Positions 9,195-20,765 are shown, numbered from the stretch's first letter. The stretch is DNA of 64,000 nt from Azolla caroliniana (GCA_043228905.1 JBHGNT010000014.1:17112001-17176000), one strand, 5' to 3'. Numbers and translations are program-made. Notes: a model not told the origin generated them from the sequence alone.

Positions 9195-11009
9195 TCCGTC
9201 CCCACCAAACCGCACATCCACCGGTATGTGCCAAGAAAGGAGAAGAGGCGAGATTTTTCGGCCATGGTGATAAAACCGAGGTCCACCGTGTCCTCGTTGG
9301 CCTTGCTTGGCTTCGTTTTCCATTTCGAGCACGCCCCTCCCTTCCACACGAACCGTCGTAGCATCCCGTTCCACCGTATCCGTCGCACGTCCTCGAGCCG
9401 ACAGCTCCAACCGATCCACCACGTCCACCATGTGTCCCCGAAACATCGACTCCATCCGAACCGCCATATCCACCGCACACGTCTTCCTCCCCGGTCGGTC
9501 CTCCCGAACGTCATTCCCGATCCGGTCACTCTTTCTTTGTCCGCCACGTAGGTCCTCCGATTAGGCCCTCGGTCACCCCGTTTGCTCGCCGGATTGCGCC
9601 CCTCGTGTACCGCTTGTGTTCTATCTCCGGCTCGATCCTCTCTTCGTCTCGAACACCTCGTGCCGATTCGCTCCGTTCCGCGCTCACCTTCTGTAGACTC
9701 TTTCCGTGTGCCCTTGTTGTCTCCCGAACATGCGCTCGTTCTTCGGTCCCTCGGCAACCTCATTACGCGCTCCTCGCTTCTCCCTCGCTCGTCGTGCTCT
9801 CTCTCCGTAGAGTGTACCGTCATCCCGACCACCATGTCAGTGTCCTTCGCGACTCCCGTTACCGCTTCATCCCAACTCTCGTCCTCTTGGCCCGCTTGGC
9901 CTCGCATGCCTTCCAGGACGCCACGCTTCCTCTTTCCGGCGCGTAGCCCGTTGCTCTCCACGCACCTCCCCCGGTTCTCAAGACATAGCCTTCCATGCTC
10001 GCCGATCATCCGCCGATACCGGCACCTCACTGCTCCGTCTCTCGCCGCATGCATTCCTCGCAAAGGCTCGTATGTCCTCCGGGTGTGCTCCCGATCTCTC
10101 CGATCGCACTCCGGATTCCGCCCTTTTCGTGTCGCGTATGTTCCTCCTTTGGTTTTATCGTCTTTGCATGCCGAACACCTCGGTGTGTCGACTCTTCCCG
10201 CTCCGCGCTTGCCTTCCGTAGGTTCTTCCCGTGCGCCGATGTTGTCCCCCGAATATGCGCTCATTCTTTGGCCCTTAGGTGACCCCATTACGCGCACCTC
10301 GATTCTCCCTTGCTCTTCGTGCTCTCTCGTAGTAAAGCGTATCGTCATCCCAACCTCCGTGTCGGTGTCCCTCGAGGCTCTCGTTACCGCCTCGCCTCGA
10401 CTTGCGCCCTCTCAGCCCGCCTGGCCCGCTCGGTCGCACACATCCTTTGGGATGCCCCGTTTGCTCTTCACGGTACGTGACCCTCCGTTCTCCACGCATC
10501 CCCTCCATTTTCGCAGACACAATCCTTCGTTCATGCCGATCACGCTCGTCTCGTTCCGTCGATCTTGGCGTCTCGTCGCACCGTCCGTCGTCCCGCGCTT
10601 GCCTCTCGAAGGCTTCCTCCGACCTCACCGTCGGTCACTTGTTGCGGCTCCTCCGAATGCACGCTTGCTTCTTGGCCCTTCGCCGGCCGTAGTGCATACT
10701 TCGTATTATGCGCCTCATCCACCGTAGACCCGACCTTCGCGTTGGTCTCTTCTTCCTCCGTTGTCGTAGCCCATTCCGACTCGGGCTTGCCGACTTGGCC
10801 TCGCTCGTCCATTATTTCATACCGGATATCTACACCGATATCCAACTCCGCATCGGCCTCTAACTCCTCGCCGCCACCCGCCATCTCTTCGGTCCTATGT
10901 TGATCCGCAACCGCCGAACTCTCAAGAATAGGTGTGGAGGGTTCCCCTTGCTCTCGGTCTTCCGCCAAGCCATAATCACCGTGCCCGGTTAGCCTCCTTC
11001 TCGCGCTCA
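9195..11009 (-). pseudogene. Decayed, repeat-rich C-terminal coding region of element B
   Basis: Minus-strand open frames (10348-8993, 11010-10540) are rich in Arg, Glu, Gly and Thr. One contains a duplicated module: two stretches about 600 bp apart share the pattern of a Thr-Arg-Glu-His-rich start, a Cys-Ser-Gly-Asp or Tyr-Ser-Gly-Asp motif and a Gly-Arg-Asn-Pro motif. They follow the gag-like frame but in other frames, so I read them as an originally continuous disordered tail broken by indels. No enzyme motif is visible. The long plus-strand frame 9582-10727 is an antisense shadow. Confidence 0.45.
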
Positions 11010-11050
11010 CCGGCTCCCACCGTGTGTTGTGGCTCGTACGCCTCGGCCTC

Positions 11051-11424
11051 CAATCATGCAGACATAGCCTTCACCCGGATTGGTCTCGGCCGATCGAGTT
11101 CCGGTTTGGTCGGCTACCTTTCCTAACCGTAACCGGCTGGTACATGTTTGTCCGCACAAATCCGGCCTTGCCGGCTCTTCTTCCGGTCGTGTCGGATTAT
11201 CGACCGGTTCATCTTCCGGTCGGGTCGGTTCATCCTCCAATCATGCAGACATAGCCTTCACCCGGATTGGTCTCGGCCGATCGAGTTCCGGTTTGGTCAG
11301 CTACCTTTCCTAACCGTAACCGGCTGGTACATGTTTGTCCGCACAAATCCGGCCTTGCCGGCTCTTCTTCCGGTCGTGTCGGATTATCGACCGGTTCATC
11401 TTCCGGTCGGGTCGGTTCCCGACT
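11051..11424. repeat. 187-bp tandem duplication inside element B
   Basis: Sequence starting CAATCATGCAGACATAGCC at 11051 recurs at 11238 with only a few differences. The period of 187 is not a multiple of three, so the duplication shifts the minus-strand frame and coincides with the end of the long gag-like frame at 11310. Confidence 0.85.
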
Positions 11425-12944
11425 CTCTCCTCCTTGCCGCTCCCAACCTCTCCGTCGGTCCTCTTGTATATGCCCGTTCCGAGCCTCGCATCCTCATCTT
11501 CACACGTGTTCGCTCCGGGCCATTCCTTCTCACGGCCACCATCCTTCTCTCCGGTCTCCGGCCCCGATGTCGAGGGGTCTCTCCTCCGTCCGCTATGACC
11601 TTCCTCGTCTTCGTTTCGATCGTCCGCTTTGCCGCCACCACCGCCCATTGCTCTAGGTCTCACATGGGCTCTTGGGCCGACCGCCGAAGCCTCTAGGGCC
11701 GGTGTGGTTAAGGACCTAGCACCCCCACTCGTTGTGTCTGTAGTCGCTTCCGTCTGGACGTCGTTGTCCGCGGCTACCCCGCCTCCAATCGCGCAAGCCT
11801 CGATTACACTTGCTGTCGTCTCTTCCATGTCGTCGTCTCGGTTGCCCACCTTGCTGCCGCCACCGCCCGTCGCTCTAGGTCTCACGCCGGCACTCGGGCC
11901 GACCTCCGGAGCCTCTAGGACCGGCGTGTGTAAGGTCGCGGCACCGCCACTCGTTATGTTCGTAGCCACCTCTATCCGGATGTCGTTGTCCGTGGCTACC
12001 CTATCCCCGATCACGGAAGCCTCAATTACGCTTGCCGCCTCCTCTTCCTCGATCTCCTTGCCGTCGTCTTGGCTGCCTGCCTTGCCGCCGCCACCGTTCA
12101 TCACTCTAGGTCTCACACCGGCTCTCGGGCCGGATACCAGAGTCTCTAGAATCGGTGTGGGTAAGGACCCGGCACCGCCGCTTGTCTCCTCCCCACTCGA
12201 TGTTTCGGGCTGCCATGCCCCGAATCCGTAGTTACCGGCCTCCATGGCCGTCCCTTGACCACAAGGCAAGAGGGTCGCTTGCTCCGCACCTTCTCCCATG
12301 TCTCCGTCGTACGCTCTTCCGACTTCCGTATAGGCCCCGTCTTCTACGCTTAGGGAGGCTTCTTCCTCCGCATCCTCTGATCGGCTTGGGCCCAACTCCG
12401 TAATAAGCCCTTCTTCGGCTTCGAACTTCACCTTCATGCTCTTGCACACCTCCCATACCAACGCCTCGAAGTCGTACTCCTCCGGTTGATCGCGCGTTAA
12501 GCTCTTTTCCGGCGGTGGTGTGTAGCCGCCCACCTCCCTCTCTTTTCTGTCACTCGCGGGCCAAGTCGTTGCCGACCGCTCCCCATCATATTGCCGGCAT
12601 ACCCACTTTGGTTTCGCGTATCCGTATGCCTCCATTAGAGCTCCCTCGAAGGACTCCCACGACTCGTGAGCTTCTTGAAGCTCCTTGACCTCTTTATGCA
12701 CCGATATGGCCGCCACTCGACGAAAATACTCTAGCCGCATCGCTTCGTCCACGCCCCACTCCGTCATCTCGGCATCGTACACTTCCAAGAACCCCGGGAC
12801 ATCGTCCCCGTTGAATCGGCCGACTCGATTGACCACCGTCTCGACGGCTTGTTGAGCCACATCTCGCCTCGCCTTTTTCTGTCGCACATCCATCACGATC
12901 TTTGCCATCATCTCCTCGAAGTCGAAGTCTTCTTCCATCTCCAT
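11310..12944 (-). CDS. Gag-like protein of element B
   Basis: The frame gives 544 residues. Residues about 40-110 (from VGRFNGDDVPGFLEVYDAEM) resemble the helical gag domain of plant Ty3-type elements, which assembles particles around element RNA. No CCHC knuckle is seen. Residues about 250-470 hold three tandem modules of about 75 residues. Each has a Thr-Pro-x-Leu-Glu start, a GVRPR or HVRPR motif, a Gly run, then an acidic stretch. The C-terminus ends inside the 187-bp duplication and is probably altered. The ATG at 12944 lies 18 bp downstream of the primer-like site. The gag assignment is inferred from pattern and position. Confidence 0.62.
   Translation of the reverse strand: MEMEEDFDFEEMMAKIVMDVRQKKARRDVAQQAVETVVNRVGRFNGDDVPGFLEVYDAEMTEWGVDEAMRLEYFRRVAAISVHKEVKELQEAHESWESFEGALMEAYGYAKPKWVCRQYDGERSATTWPASDRKEREVGGYTPPPEKSLTRDQPEEYDFEALVWEVCKSMKVKFEAEEGLITELGPSRSEDAEEEASLSVEDGAYTEVGRAYDGDMGEGAEQATLLPCGQGTAMEAGNYGFGAWQPETSSGEETSGGAGSLPTPILETLVSGPRAGVRPRVMNGGGGKAGSQDDGKEIEEEEAASVIEASVIGDRVATDNDIRIEVATNITSGGAATLHTPVLEAPEVGPSAGVRPRATGGGGSKVGNRDDDMEETTASVIEACAIGGGVAADNDVQTEATTDTTSGGARSLTTPALEASAVGPRAHVRPRAMGGGGGKADDRNEDEEGHSGRRRDPSTSGPETGEKDGGREKEWPGANTCEDEDARLGTGIYKRTDGEVGSGKEERVGNRPDRKMNRSIIRHDRKKSRQGRICADKHVPAGYG
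11640..12200. repeat. Three roughly 225-bp coding repeats in the element B gag-like gene
   Basis: On the plus strand each unit carries GCTCTAGGTCTCAC followed by a GGGCCGAC or GGGCCGGA segment and a CTCTAG motif, at about 11650, 11870 and 12100. They encode the 75-residue modules described in the gag-like protein. Confidence 0.75.
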
Positions 12945-12960
12945 GCTCCCTTGCCGCCCT

Positions 12961-12977
12961 TCACGTCGGGTTCACCA
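12961..12977 (-). other. Candidate primer-binding site of element B
   Basis: On the minus strand TGGTGAACCCGACGTGA starts four bases inside the 5' LTR. The leading TGG fits a tRNA 3' CCA end; I cannot name the tRNA with confidence. Confidence 0.5.
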
Positions 12978-13204
12978 AAGATGTCGCGTTGTTACGCGCA
13001 TGCGTGTAGAAGGGGCAGGACCACCGGGGTCTCGGACTAGGGAGTAGAGGAGAAAGAATAGGACATGATATGGAGGCTTAGCTCAAGAGGAGAAGAGGAA
13101 AGAATAAGACCACGACATAGAAGGAGAGATCGACGGAGGCAAGATGTTCAACAAGTTATATTAAAACAACGAATGGTTACAACAATGGTGGCCACATGGG
13201 CCGC

Positions 13205-13280
13205 ACCAAACGACTATGAGAAAATCCTAACCGAAGATGAATTAGGAAACCCTAAACGAAACCCTAACCCTAAAACGGTA
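13205..13280 (-). promoter_or_regulatory. Cluster of telobox-like motifs in element B 5' LTR
   Basis: Several AAACCCTAA-type motifs lie within 75 bp, matching the same cluster in the other LTR (8915-8960). Teloboxes occur near transcription starts of many plant genes and can recruit Polycomb-linked factors; a role here is inference. Confidence 0.5.
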
Positions 13281-13350
13281 AGAACTCTAGACTAAGTGGT
13301 ATACCTCTCATACGCAAAATAGGCAACCCCTCATAAGTGACCCCTCCCTT

Positions 13351-13361
13351 CCTTTTATAGC
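13351..13361 (-). promoter_or_regulatory. TATA box of element B 5' LTR
   Basis: Read on the minus strand this is GCTATAAAAGG, a near-ideal plant TATA box, about 410 bp upstream of the gag-like ATG. Confidence 0.65.
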
Positions 13362-13509
13362 CCAAGGAGGGAGGGACCTTACAATGTGGGATAGAATTTC
13401 CCCTCTTATTTCTATACATCATTTCCTAGTATACATGTGCACATGGTGCACACCACCAATTTGCCTATTCCACCCCGGTTTCCGCCTATGGACGAAAATC
13501 TTCACGACA

Positions 13510-13726
13510 GCGTTCCAATCTACGGTGCGGACAACACACGGTTGCTCTTGCCCGTTGGTGCTCCAATTCCCGGTGAGGACCACACATGGTCGCTCATGTT
13601 CACTTGTGTTCCTAATTCTGGTGAGGATTTCTCATGGTCGCTCATTCATCAATCTACTTTGGTTTTCTCTTTCAACTCATCCCTACACCATGCTTTCGAA
13701 AAGGCGGTCATAAAGGGGAGGATAAT
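13510..13726. repeat. Right part of element A: end of minisatellite and purine tract
   Basis: The units resume after the nested element to about 13650. The purine tract AAAGGGGAGGATAA ends at 13726 directly before the LTR. Confidence 0.7.
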
Positions 13727-14153
13727 GTCACGACACAGTGACATAAAATATACAGTTGATTTGGATTGAACTTGCAACCTCACGTTCTACAAGATGTCAT
13801 GCTCAACCATTTTGATATGAGCATGTATTTGTATATAATATACTTGATCTAGAAATACCCTCTAGTTACATACATCTAGAAAATTTTAGAGGGTTCTAGA
13901 ATATTCTCCCAAATATTCTCAAGAATATTCTAATGCATGTACTTCAACTCACATTATAAATACCTGTAAACTCCTTGAATCCTTTCGAGGGCTTTAACAC
14001 TAGTCATTGTCACATCAATCGAGTATTCTCATTTCGCCCCATCTTGTCTCCTTGATCTTTATGCTCTTGTCTCTTTCCCAGCTTCTTAAGTTCCACGCTC
14101 TTAGCCCCATCATCCACGCTCCATCCGAGTTCGTGGTTGGTGTCTCTATGACA
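13727..14153 (+). repeat. 3' LTR of element A
   Basis: It starts TGTCACGACAC and ends CTCTATGACA (427 bp). A TATA box (TATAAATA) is at 13955-13962 and a three-unit heat-shock element (TTCtaGAAtaTTC) at 13894-13906. Confidence 0.8.
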
Positions 14154-16540
14154 CATGGTTGTGTCGGTCCAATATACCATCGCCCGATCCTTCGTGCCGC
14201 TTACATATCGCAAGATCCTTTGTGCACACTGAAGGTGTCCAGTCGTCGATTGCGACATAAATTGACTAATCAGTCCGACTGGATAGCTAAGGTCCAGATG
14301 GGTGATGGTAAGATATATTAGGCTTCCGACCATCTATCGGAACCCTGTCGGGTCGCATGTCATGCCCGAAGCTTGGCGAAGCTTGACATTTTTGTCCAGA
14401 GGAGTTGCGATGGATTTACAATACGTCATCCCAAACTTGAAGAGTATATTCATCACATAATGTCATTGGTTGATCAATATGCCTTCCGGGGTGTGGATCA
14501 CTTCGATCCCAATGAACTAATGAAGATCCGCCAAATCCTTCATGTCGAATAATGTGGCACGCTGGGACTTGACACGAGCAATTTCCTCTAGGTCGGAGCC
14601 GACAATGACTAAATCATCAACATAAAGCAAAATGCTTACTGGCCCATTCCGACCCGGCCGGATGAACAGTGAAGAATCTGATTTCTACATAGCGAACCCC
14701 ATCTGACGCAGTCACTGCATGATCTTCGCATTCGAATCACGCGGGACTTGCTTTAGTCCGTAGAGGGACTTCTTCAGTCGGTAAACGACCGACATGTTCA
14801 ATCCGGAGTGAAATCCAGGAGGTTGCACCATGTACACTTGTTCCTCAAGTTGTATTTGCAGGAATGTGTTCTTCACGTCCATTTGATTTAGATGTCATTC
14901 CTTCGCAACCGCTACTGCCAACAACATTTGAACGGTTGTCATCTTGGCAATCGGCATAAATGTCTCGTCATAGTTGATGTCGTGTTGTTGTGCGTAGCCT
15001 TTGGCCACCAATCGGGCTTTGTATCGGTTGACGGAGTCGTCGGCGTTGTACTTGACCTTGTACACCCACCTGCACCCGATCGGCTTCACACCCTTGGGGG
15101 CATCAACCAGGTCAAATGTCTCATTTTCCGTCAATGCGCGCATCTCTTCCTCCATGGCGGCATGCCAATTTGCATCCTTCACTGCCTTTGCGTAGCTCTC
15201 CGGATCACGCATGTCTGCCACCTTCACCATAGACGCATAGTGATGCGCCATATACTCATTGTATCCATATCGAACTTCAAGGTTCTTCTGGTGGGTTGAT
15301 CAACACAATTTATGCTTTGCTGATTAGACCTCAACTCCGAAGGTTGTTCGATGCTCCTAGTCGTGCCGGATTCACTCCGATCCGATGCACTGGCCTCTGC
15401 GCCATACTCCGACATCTTCATCTTCCCCTTCTCCTTACGCATAAACCATCTCCTCGCCTTCTAGCGCGGGGACTGCACGACTAAGACTTCACTACTTGTT
15501 GGCTCTTCATCAAGTTGGCCATTCCAACTCAGTTCCCCATTCGGCCCGTTGAGTCGGAATGAGATTGGACTCTCTTCTAGAGTGTCGATATCTTGTTCAT
15601 TCAGAGGATTGTCCTCACTAGCCTCATCTCCAACAATCAGCTCAGAGTCTTTGGGGATCGAAGACGGAAGGGAATACCAAGACAACAATTCGTCAAAGAC
15701 GACATCACGAATCACTCTCACTTGCTTTGTTCGGGGATGGTAGCACTTGTACCCCTTCTACTCGTGTGAGTAGCCAACCAAGATACATTTCTCTGACTTG
15801 GCATCCAACTTCCATCGTCTCTCATTAGGTATATGCACATATGCAATGCTATCGAACACCCTGAGGTCCTTTTGCGAACATTGCGACGCCAACATCATTG
15901 GTCTCGAGGATAAAAATCCTCCTGTCTCTACGCCCACGCACGATTAGTCGACCCTCGTCCTCGATGAAGCAGCCAAGGAAATTGAATCGTACCTACATGC
16001 CTTGATCGATTATTTGAGCGATGGATACCAAGTTTTTAGCAATCATCGGAACATGCAATATGTTCCACATCACCCCCTTTTGTCCGACATTGTTGAATGG
16101 TACATCACCCATGTGCTCGACGGGATGCGTAGTGTTGTTGCTTGTTTCGACAACTCCTGGCTACTTTGGCTTCTCAAGAAAGGAGAACCATTCTGAATGA
16201 TTCATCATATGGTTGGAAGCTCCGGTGTCAACGTACCAAACCTCCTCGGGCTTCAAGGTATGTGTACCTACTCGATTAATGTTGTGCTTCAGCATGAGGG
16301 CATGGCCTGTTTCGGCTTGGCCTGAGCCTTCGGTGAAGTGTGATCTATGATGCTTATGTGCATATCCCCGGCTCTATCCGGTTGTGTCCGAATCGACACG
16401 CTTCTTCCAACCCTCGCTTTCTCTGTGGCCCTTCCGGCCACAGTACTAGCAGTTTATCGTTGGCTTCCCTTGTCAACTTCTAGCGCCATTTGAACTCCCC
16501 CTACTCATGGAGGGTCCACTACTGTCGGCACATAACTTAG
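14154..16540 (-). pseudogene. Copia-2: decayed Copia gag-pol fragment
   Basis: Reading down the minus strand, a CCHC-type knuckle remnant (YCGRKGHRES) appears near 16430. Debris of the protease region follows to about 15900. The post-integrase hinge is at about 15850-15460 and the start of reverse transcriptase is open at 15251-14895. The rest of the polymerase, including the YVDD core near 14610-14620, is scattered over frames with stops. RNase H begins at 14333 and is cut at 14154 where the element A LTR starts. The integrase core is missing. The combination of stops, deletion and truncation shows an old, dead copy. Confidence 0.8.
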
Positions 16541-18829
16541 GCACATTTAGCCACTCAAATTAAACCTTAAATAAAGGAAAGAAATCATATATCACACATT
16601 AAGGCAACAATATATCTTCATTTATACAAGGGAAGAGCACTTACGAAAGAATCTTATGGTTTAAGTTGGGGGTAGGAATGTTTAAGCTTTGCTTATGGAA
16701 ATGGAAGAGCAAAATCTAACGATATTAAAGATAAAGAAGTCCAACTTAAGTTACAATTCAAAAATGAAGAAGATGAAGTAGATACTAGATAGCTTGTATT
16801 TCCACTTTTATATCCCACTCACATTGTATTAAATTTTAAATTCCATCCTTTTTACACTGTTGATTATTAGGCTTTTATCCTAAGGTTCAACTAGTCTCTT
16901 TTGTTGTGTTGTTGGTGTTGTGAAAGAAGGGATCAAGGCAATACTTCCAATAGTTGCTTAACATTTCCTTGACCTAATTGGTGCACACTCATAGTGGGGT
17001 CACAAATTGTGATCCATTGGCTCCAGGTATGCACGTTACAAGCTAGGACATTGGGATTCTAATGGGGTTCAGTGTTTAAGAGGTGGGTTACAATAAGTAT
17101 TTTGTCCACAATAGGATTTGAAATTTGAAATCTCTACTTCAAGAGGCATTATACTAACCAATACAAAAAATAACATTAGGTAAAATGAAAGTAGAATTGT
17201 CAAGTCTAAATGTAGGTCTATTAGCTTTATTAATTGATATTTTGTATTATGGTTCGCCACATGGCAAATGAAACATGGAAAGTGAAAATGACCTCTTTAA
17301 CACTAATAGAGAGCTCACAAAGGATATGCATGTGAAAGAAAAGCATGAGACAAGCTGAATGTAACATGAGTTTATGAGAGAAGACATGGATAATACAGAA
17401 TAAAAAAAAGAACTATGATATATTAGGAGAAGGTAGATGCTTAGTTTATTACTATTTTATTAATCTTCTTTATTTAAACAATTATCTTTTAAAAAGCAAT
17501 TACACTAATTGCACATATTAATCTTGTTGGTTCAAACAATTCTCTTTTGAAAAACAATTGCTCTAGGTCAAGTCTAATCTATTCTAATATTGTTTATATA
17601 ATCTTGATCTCTAACTATCTTGATAATTATGTCTTTTACTGATTCTAGTCGAATCTCTCAATTAACATATAAATGACTCTCTCTTCTGTCATATTACAAA
17701 CTCTTCACCACAAAATAATCCATCTCCCCATTCAGAACCTCCACCTAGCCATGCATAGATCCATAGCTCTTAGCAAGGACAATGTCAAAGCATGTTGCTA
17801 TACCCTTATTTTGTGGTGTGTAAGACTGCGAGGATAGATAGAGTAGATCACCAACAACAATTATGATCATATGTGCCTATGTGGCACTCACATGCTATTA
17901 TGTATGGTTCCGAAAGGCATGTTTCACCATTTGATTGAATTTAAATTGAGACTTTCCTTTACATATCTTGTTGTTACATAGATGATGATTATTTATTGTG
18001 TTTGACTTTCGACATACATAGTTATCCGGAAAAGGAATTGTTTGGGAAAATTTTGTTGGGATTAACTACCATGATTTATCCTCAAAATGACCTAAAATTG
18101 AATGTATGTTGAAAAGGTGGAAGGGAAATCATAATATTTGCATGAACACTTTTCTTTGGGTATCTTCTTGTTATATTAATTGCAATCATTTATAATATGT
18201 ACGACATCAGATATATATGGACATTTCGATTAGAAATCATGTGGACAAAACATGTTGGGATTAACTACTATGGTTTATCCCCATAGCAAGCAAAAATTGA
18301 GTACATGCTTAGATCGTCAAAGGGAAATCTTAGTGTTTGGAGTTTGCCATAAGGACATGGTGCGGTGTGCATGATAGCAGAAAAATGACAAAATGGCTAA
18401 GATTTGGTTTTGGTTGATCATTGAGAGAAAAGACGACAAAATGAAGATCAAGACATTGTCGAAACATAGCTCAAATGGTAAGAGTTAGTTATTGAAACAA
18501 CATAGGTGAAAGGTTTAATATCAAATAAAGGTGACAGAGTGACAAGGAAGCATGCAGTTGTGAGGAAAAGAAGTGTCTGTAAAAGAGGTGCCACTCTTTT
18601 TATTTGAGAAAGGAGCTTCAAAATATTCTAAAATTAGCAAGACAAAACTCATTGTTGGGGTTGATGTTTTGGGAGTTTGAAAGCCTAGGCTTCAACAAGA
18701 AAACAATAACTACGAAGTATTAAATCACAAGTCTTTCCTTTGTGTATCTTGTTGTTACAAATTACAATAATCAATATAGTCATTTATAGTATGTTTGACA
18801 TTCGCCATTTACAGCTTGAGTAGCCATGG

Positions 18830-19210
18830 GTTGCCCATAGTTTGGCTCAAACCAAATCAAACCATTAAAGCTTTGGTTTAATGGTTTATCGATTCAAATA
18901 TAATTAAATGGTTTGGTTTGCTTTCAAATATCACTCAACACTTAGGTTTGGTTTCAAATATCATTAAATGGTTTAGTTTCAACTAGGTTTGGTTTCAGTT
19001 GGGTTTGTTCTAAATTTAAGGCCTTTTCATTTAATGATTAAATTAATTTAACTTAAATGTTATTTTATTAAATACATTTTGTTTAATTACTCATTAATTT
19101 GACTTAAATAGTTTTGTTTGGTTTCAACTTTTCCTTAAACGAATTGGTTTAAATGGTTTGGATTGAGTTGAAATGGTTTGGTTTTGAAGCCATTGTACAA
19201 ACCAAACTAG
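18830..19210. repeat. Low-complexity GGTTTGGTTT-rich repeat
   Basis: Variants of GGTTTGGTTTCAAATATCATTAAAT recur many times with irregular spacing. No coding potential is seen. Confidence 0.6.
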
Positions 19211-19530
19211 GCCCATACCTAATCTCAAGTATGATTAATATCTTGGGATTAACTATAAGGACCCATTCTAATTTCAAATACAAATCATATGTGCAAATTG
19301 TCGACGTGAACTACAACCTGTTGCATAGTTGATAGTTATTGTTCTACTTGTTTCGTATACGACATCATTTGTTTGTTTGATCATATGCTTATACTAGCCT
19401 TTGTATCACAATAGAAGTGAGATGAAATGTCTACCTATGTTTTCTCTATGTACAGTTTTTAAGTAATATACTAAGGTGCATTTTTCTTTAAAAAATAAAA
19501 AAACTACGACCTGATCGGAAATCTGGATTT

Positions 19531-19684
19531 GTTTTTGCAATTATAAATGATCTTTGCTCATTAATTAGAAAATATCAATGGTTGCTCGAAATATAAATGT
19601 GATTTGTTTTTGCAATTATAAATGATCTTTGCTCATTAATTAGATAATATCAATGGTTGCTCGAAGTATAAATGATTGTTCAAT
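19531..19684. repeat. Two-copy tandem repeat of about 77 bp
   Basis: Sequence beginning TTTGTTTTTGCAATTATAAA at about 19531 recurs at about 19606 nearly unchanged through GGTTGCTCGAA. Confidence 0.75.
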
Positions 19685-20140
19685 AATTTCATATGGATCA
19701 ATGATATTATTCAATGTTTCATGAGTTAGATAATCATTTTAATTTTTAATGATTCATGAGTGTCATGTATAATTTTATTGTTTTTTTATTTTTTTATTTT
19801 GACAAATGCGTTTTAAAACACTAATATTCATTATATTCATATTTGTGAAAGTACGATAAGCCAAACAAAACACATTCACATGTAATCAAAGTGTCCATCA
19901 ATGGGGAGATTTGCACCTCATAGAAAACCCATGCAAGTTTGTCATACTTGGTCCATATATGCCATATTTGACATATAACATGTCATTTTCTCCTTTCAAA
20001 GACATTAATGTTACATTGTTTCTCTCCTTATAGTTATGACACATGTGTTAGTGATATTGACAACACACCTTGAGATAATAAAAAAGTGTACTAAGTATAG
20101 ACTAGTTTTTCCTAATTCCAATCCCCATCGTGATTTTTAT

Positions 20141-20765
20141 GCACTACTCTTTTCATTGCTCATTCTTTCGTTATGAAACGTGTTCTTAATGTCGTTGACT
20201 ACATACCTTGAGTTATAGATGACTAGGAAGTGTAGTACGTAGATGCTTAGGAAGTGTATTATGTCAGAGACTAGTTTTTCTCTCTTCATAATCCATTCTT
20301 GATTTAGATGTACAAACAACTCTTTTCCTTTTGTACTCTTTGGTTATGAGGCATACGTCTTGTTAACACCCACTTCATACCTTGAGCCTTGTATATTAGG
20401 AATTATACTAGATAGAGACTAGTTTTTCTAGCTTCCAATTCATTTCTTCATATGCACTACTCTTTTCATTGCTCATTCTTTTGTTATGAAACATGTTATT
20501 AAGGCCGTTGACTACATACCTTGAGCTATAGATGACTAGGAAGTGTATTACGTAGATGCTTAGGAAGTGTATTACGTCATAGACTAGTTTTTCTCTCTTC
20601 ATAATCCATTCTTAATTTAGATGTACAAACAACTCTTTTCCTTTCGTACTCTTTGGTTATGAGACATACATCTTGTTAACACCCACTTCATACTTTGAGC
20701 CTTGTATATTAGGAATTATACTAGATAGAGAAGTCTAGTTTTTCTAGCTTCCAATTCATTTCTTC
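20141..20765. repeat. 313-bp tandem duplication upstream of lipoxygenase A
   Basis: The unit beginning GCACTACTCTTTTCATTGCT at 20141 is repeated from 20454 with few changes. Each unit contains CTTAGGAAGTGTATTA and CTAGTTTTTCT motifs. The array ends about 215 bp before the lipoxygenase A start codon, so it lies in its likely promoter region. Confidence 0.85.

Larger units (their letters stand above)
8667..13509 (-). mobile_element. Element B: gag-only LTR retrotransposon nested in element A
   Basis: Two 528-bp LTRs (8667-9194 and 12982-13509) differ at about 14 positions, roughly 97 percent identity by eye, mostly transitions. On the minus strand a primer-like site begins just inside the right LTR and a purine tract (GGTGGGGACGGA) abuts the left LTR. 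The internal region is GC-rich and has one long gag-like frame but no protease, polymerase or integrase motif. That fits the non-autonomous class with terminal repeats and gag only. Flanks show GCAT against GCGT, at best an imperfect target duplication. Confidence 0.85.
12982..13509 (-). repeat. 5' LTR of element B
   Basis: This is the 528-bp partner of 8667-9194. As the upstream LTR for a minus-strand element it would drive transcription of the gag-like gene. Confidence 0.88.
7168..14153 (+). mobile_element. Element A: non-coding LTR retrotransposon split by another element
   Basis: Two related LTR segments (7168-7512 and 13727-14153) flank an internal region. A purine tract (AAAGGGGAGGATAA, 13713-13726) directly precedes the right LTR, giving plus orientation. 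The internal part, once the nested element at 8667-13509 is removed, is only about 1.4 kb and consists of minisatellite-like repeats without any gag or pol similarity. It is therefore a non-autonomous element that depends on enzymes from elsewhere. The left LTR lacks its first 120 or so bases, so the left boundary is a truncation. No target duplication could be found. Confidence 0.7.
16541..20140. other. AT-rich intergenic sequence
   Basis: I see no convincing gene; open frames are 60-odd codons without family resemblance. Two repeat features stand out: a Thr/Lys-free GGTTTGGTTTCAAAT-type low-complexity stretch at about 18830-19210 and a two-copy repeat of about 77 bp at 19531-19684. Confidence 0.6.

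Noticed and set aside
9582-10727. Plus-strand 381-codon open frame, Ser, Pro and Arg-rich
   Set aside because: It is antisense to the GC-rich tail of element B; composition explains the open frame and no motif is present.
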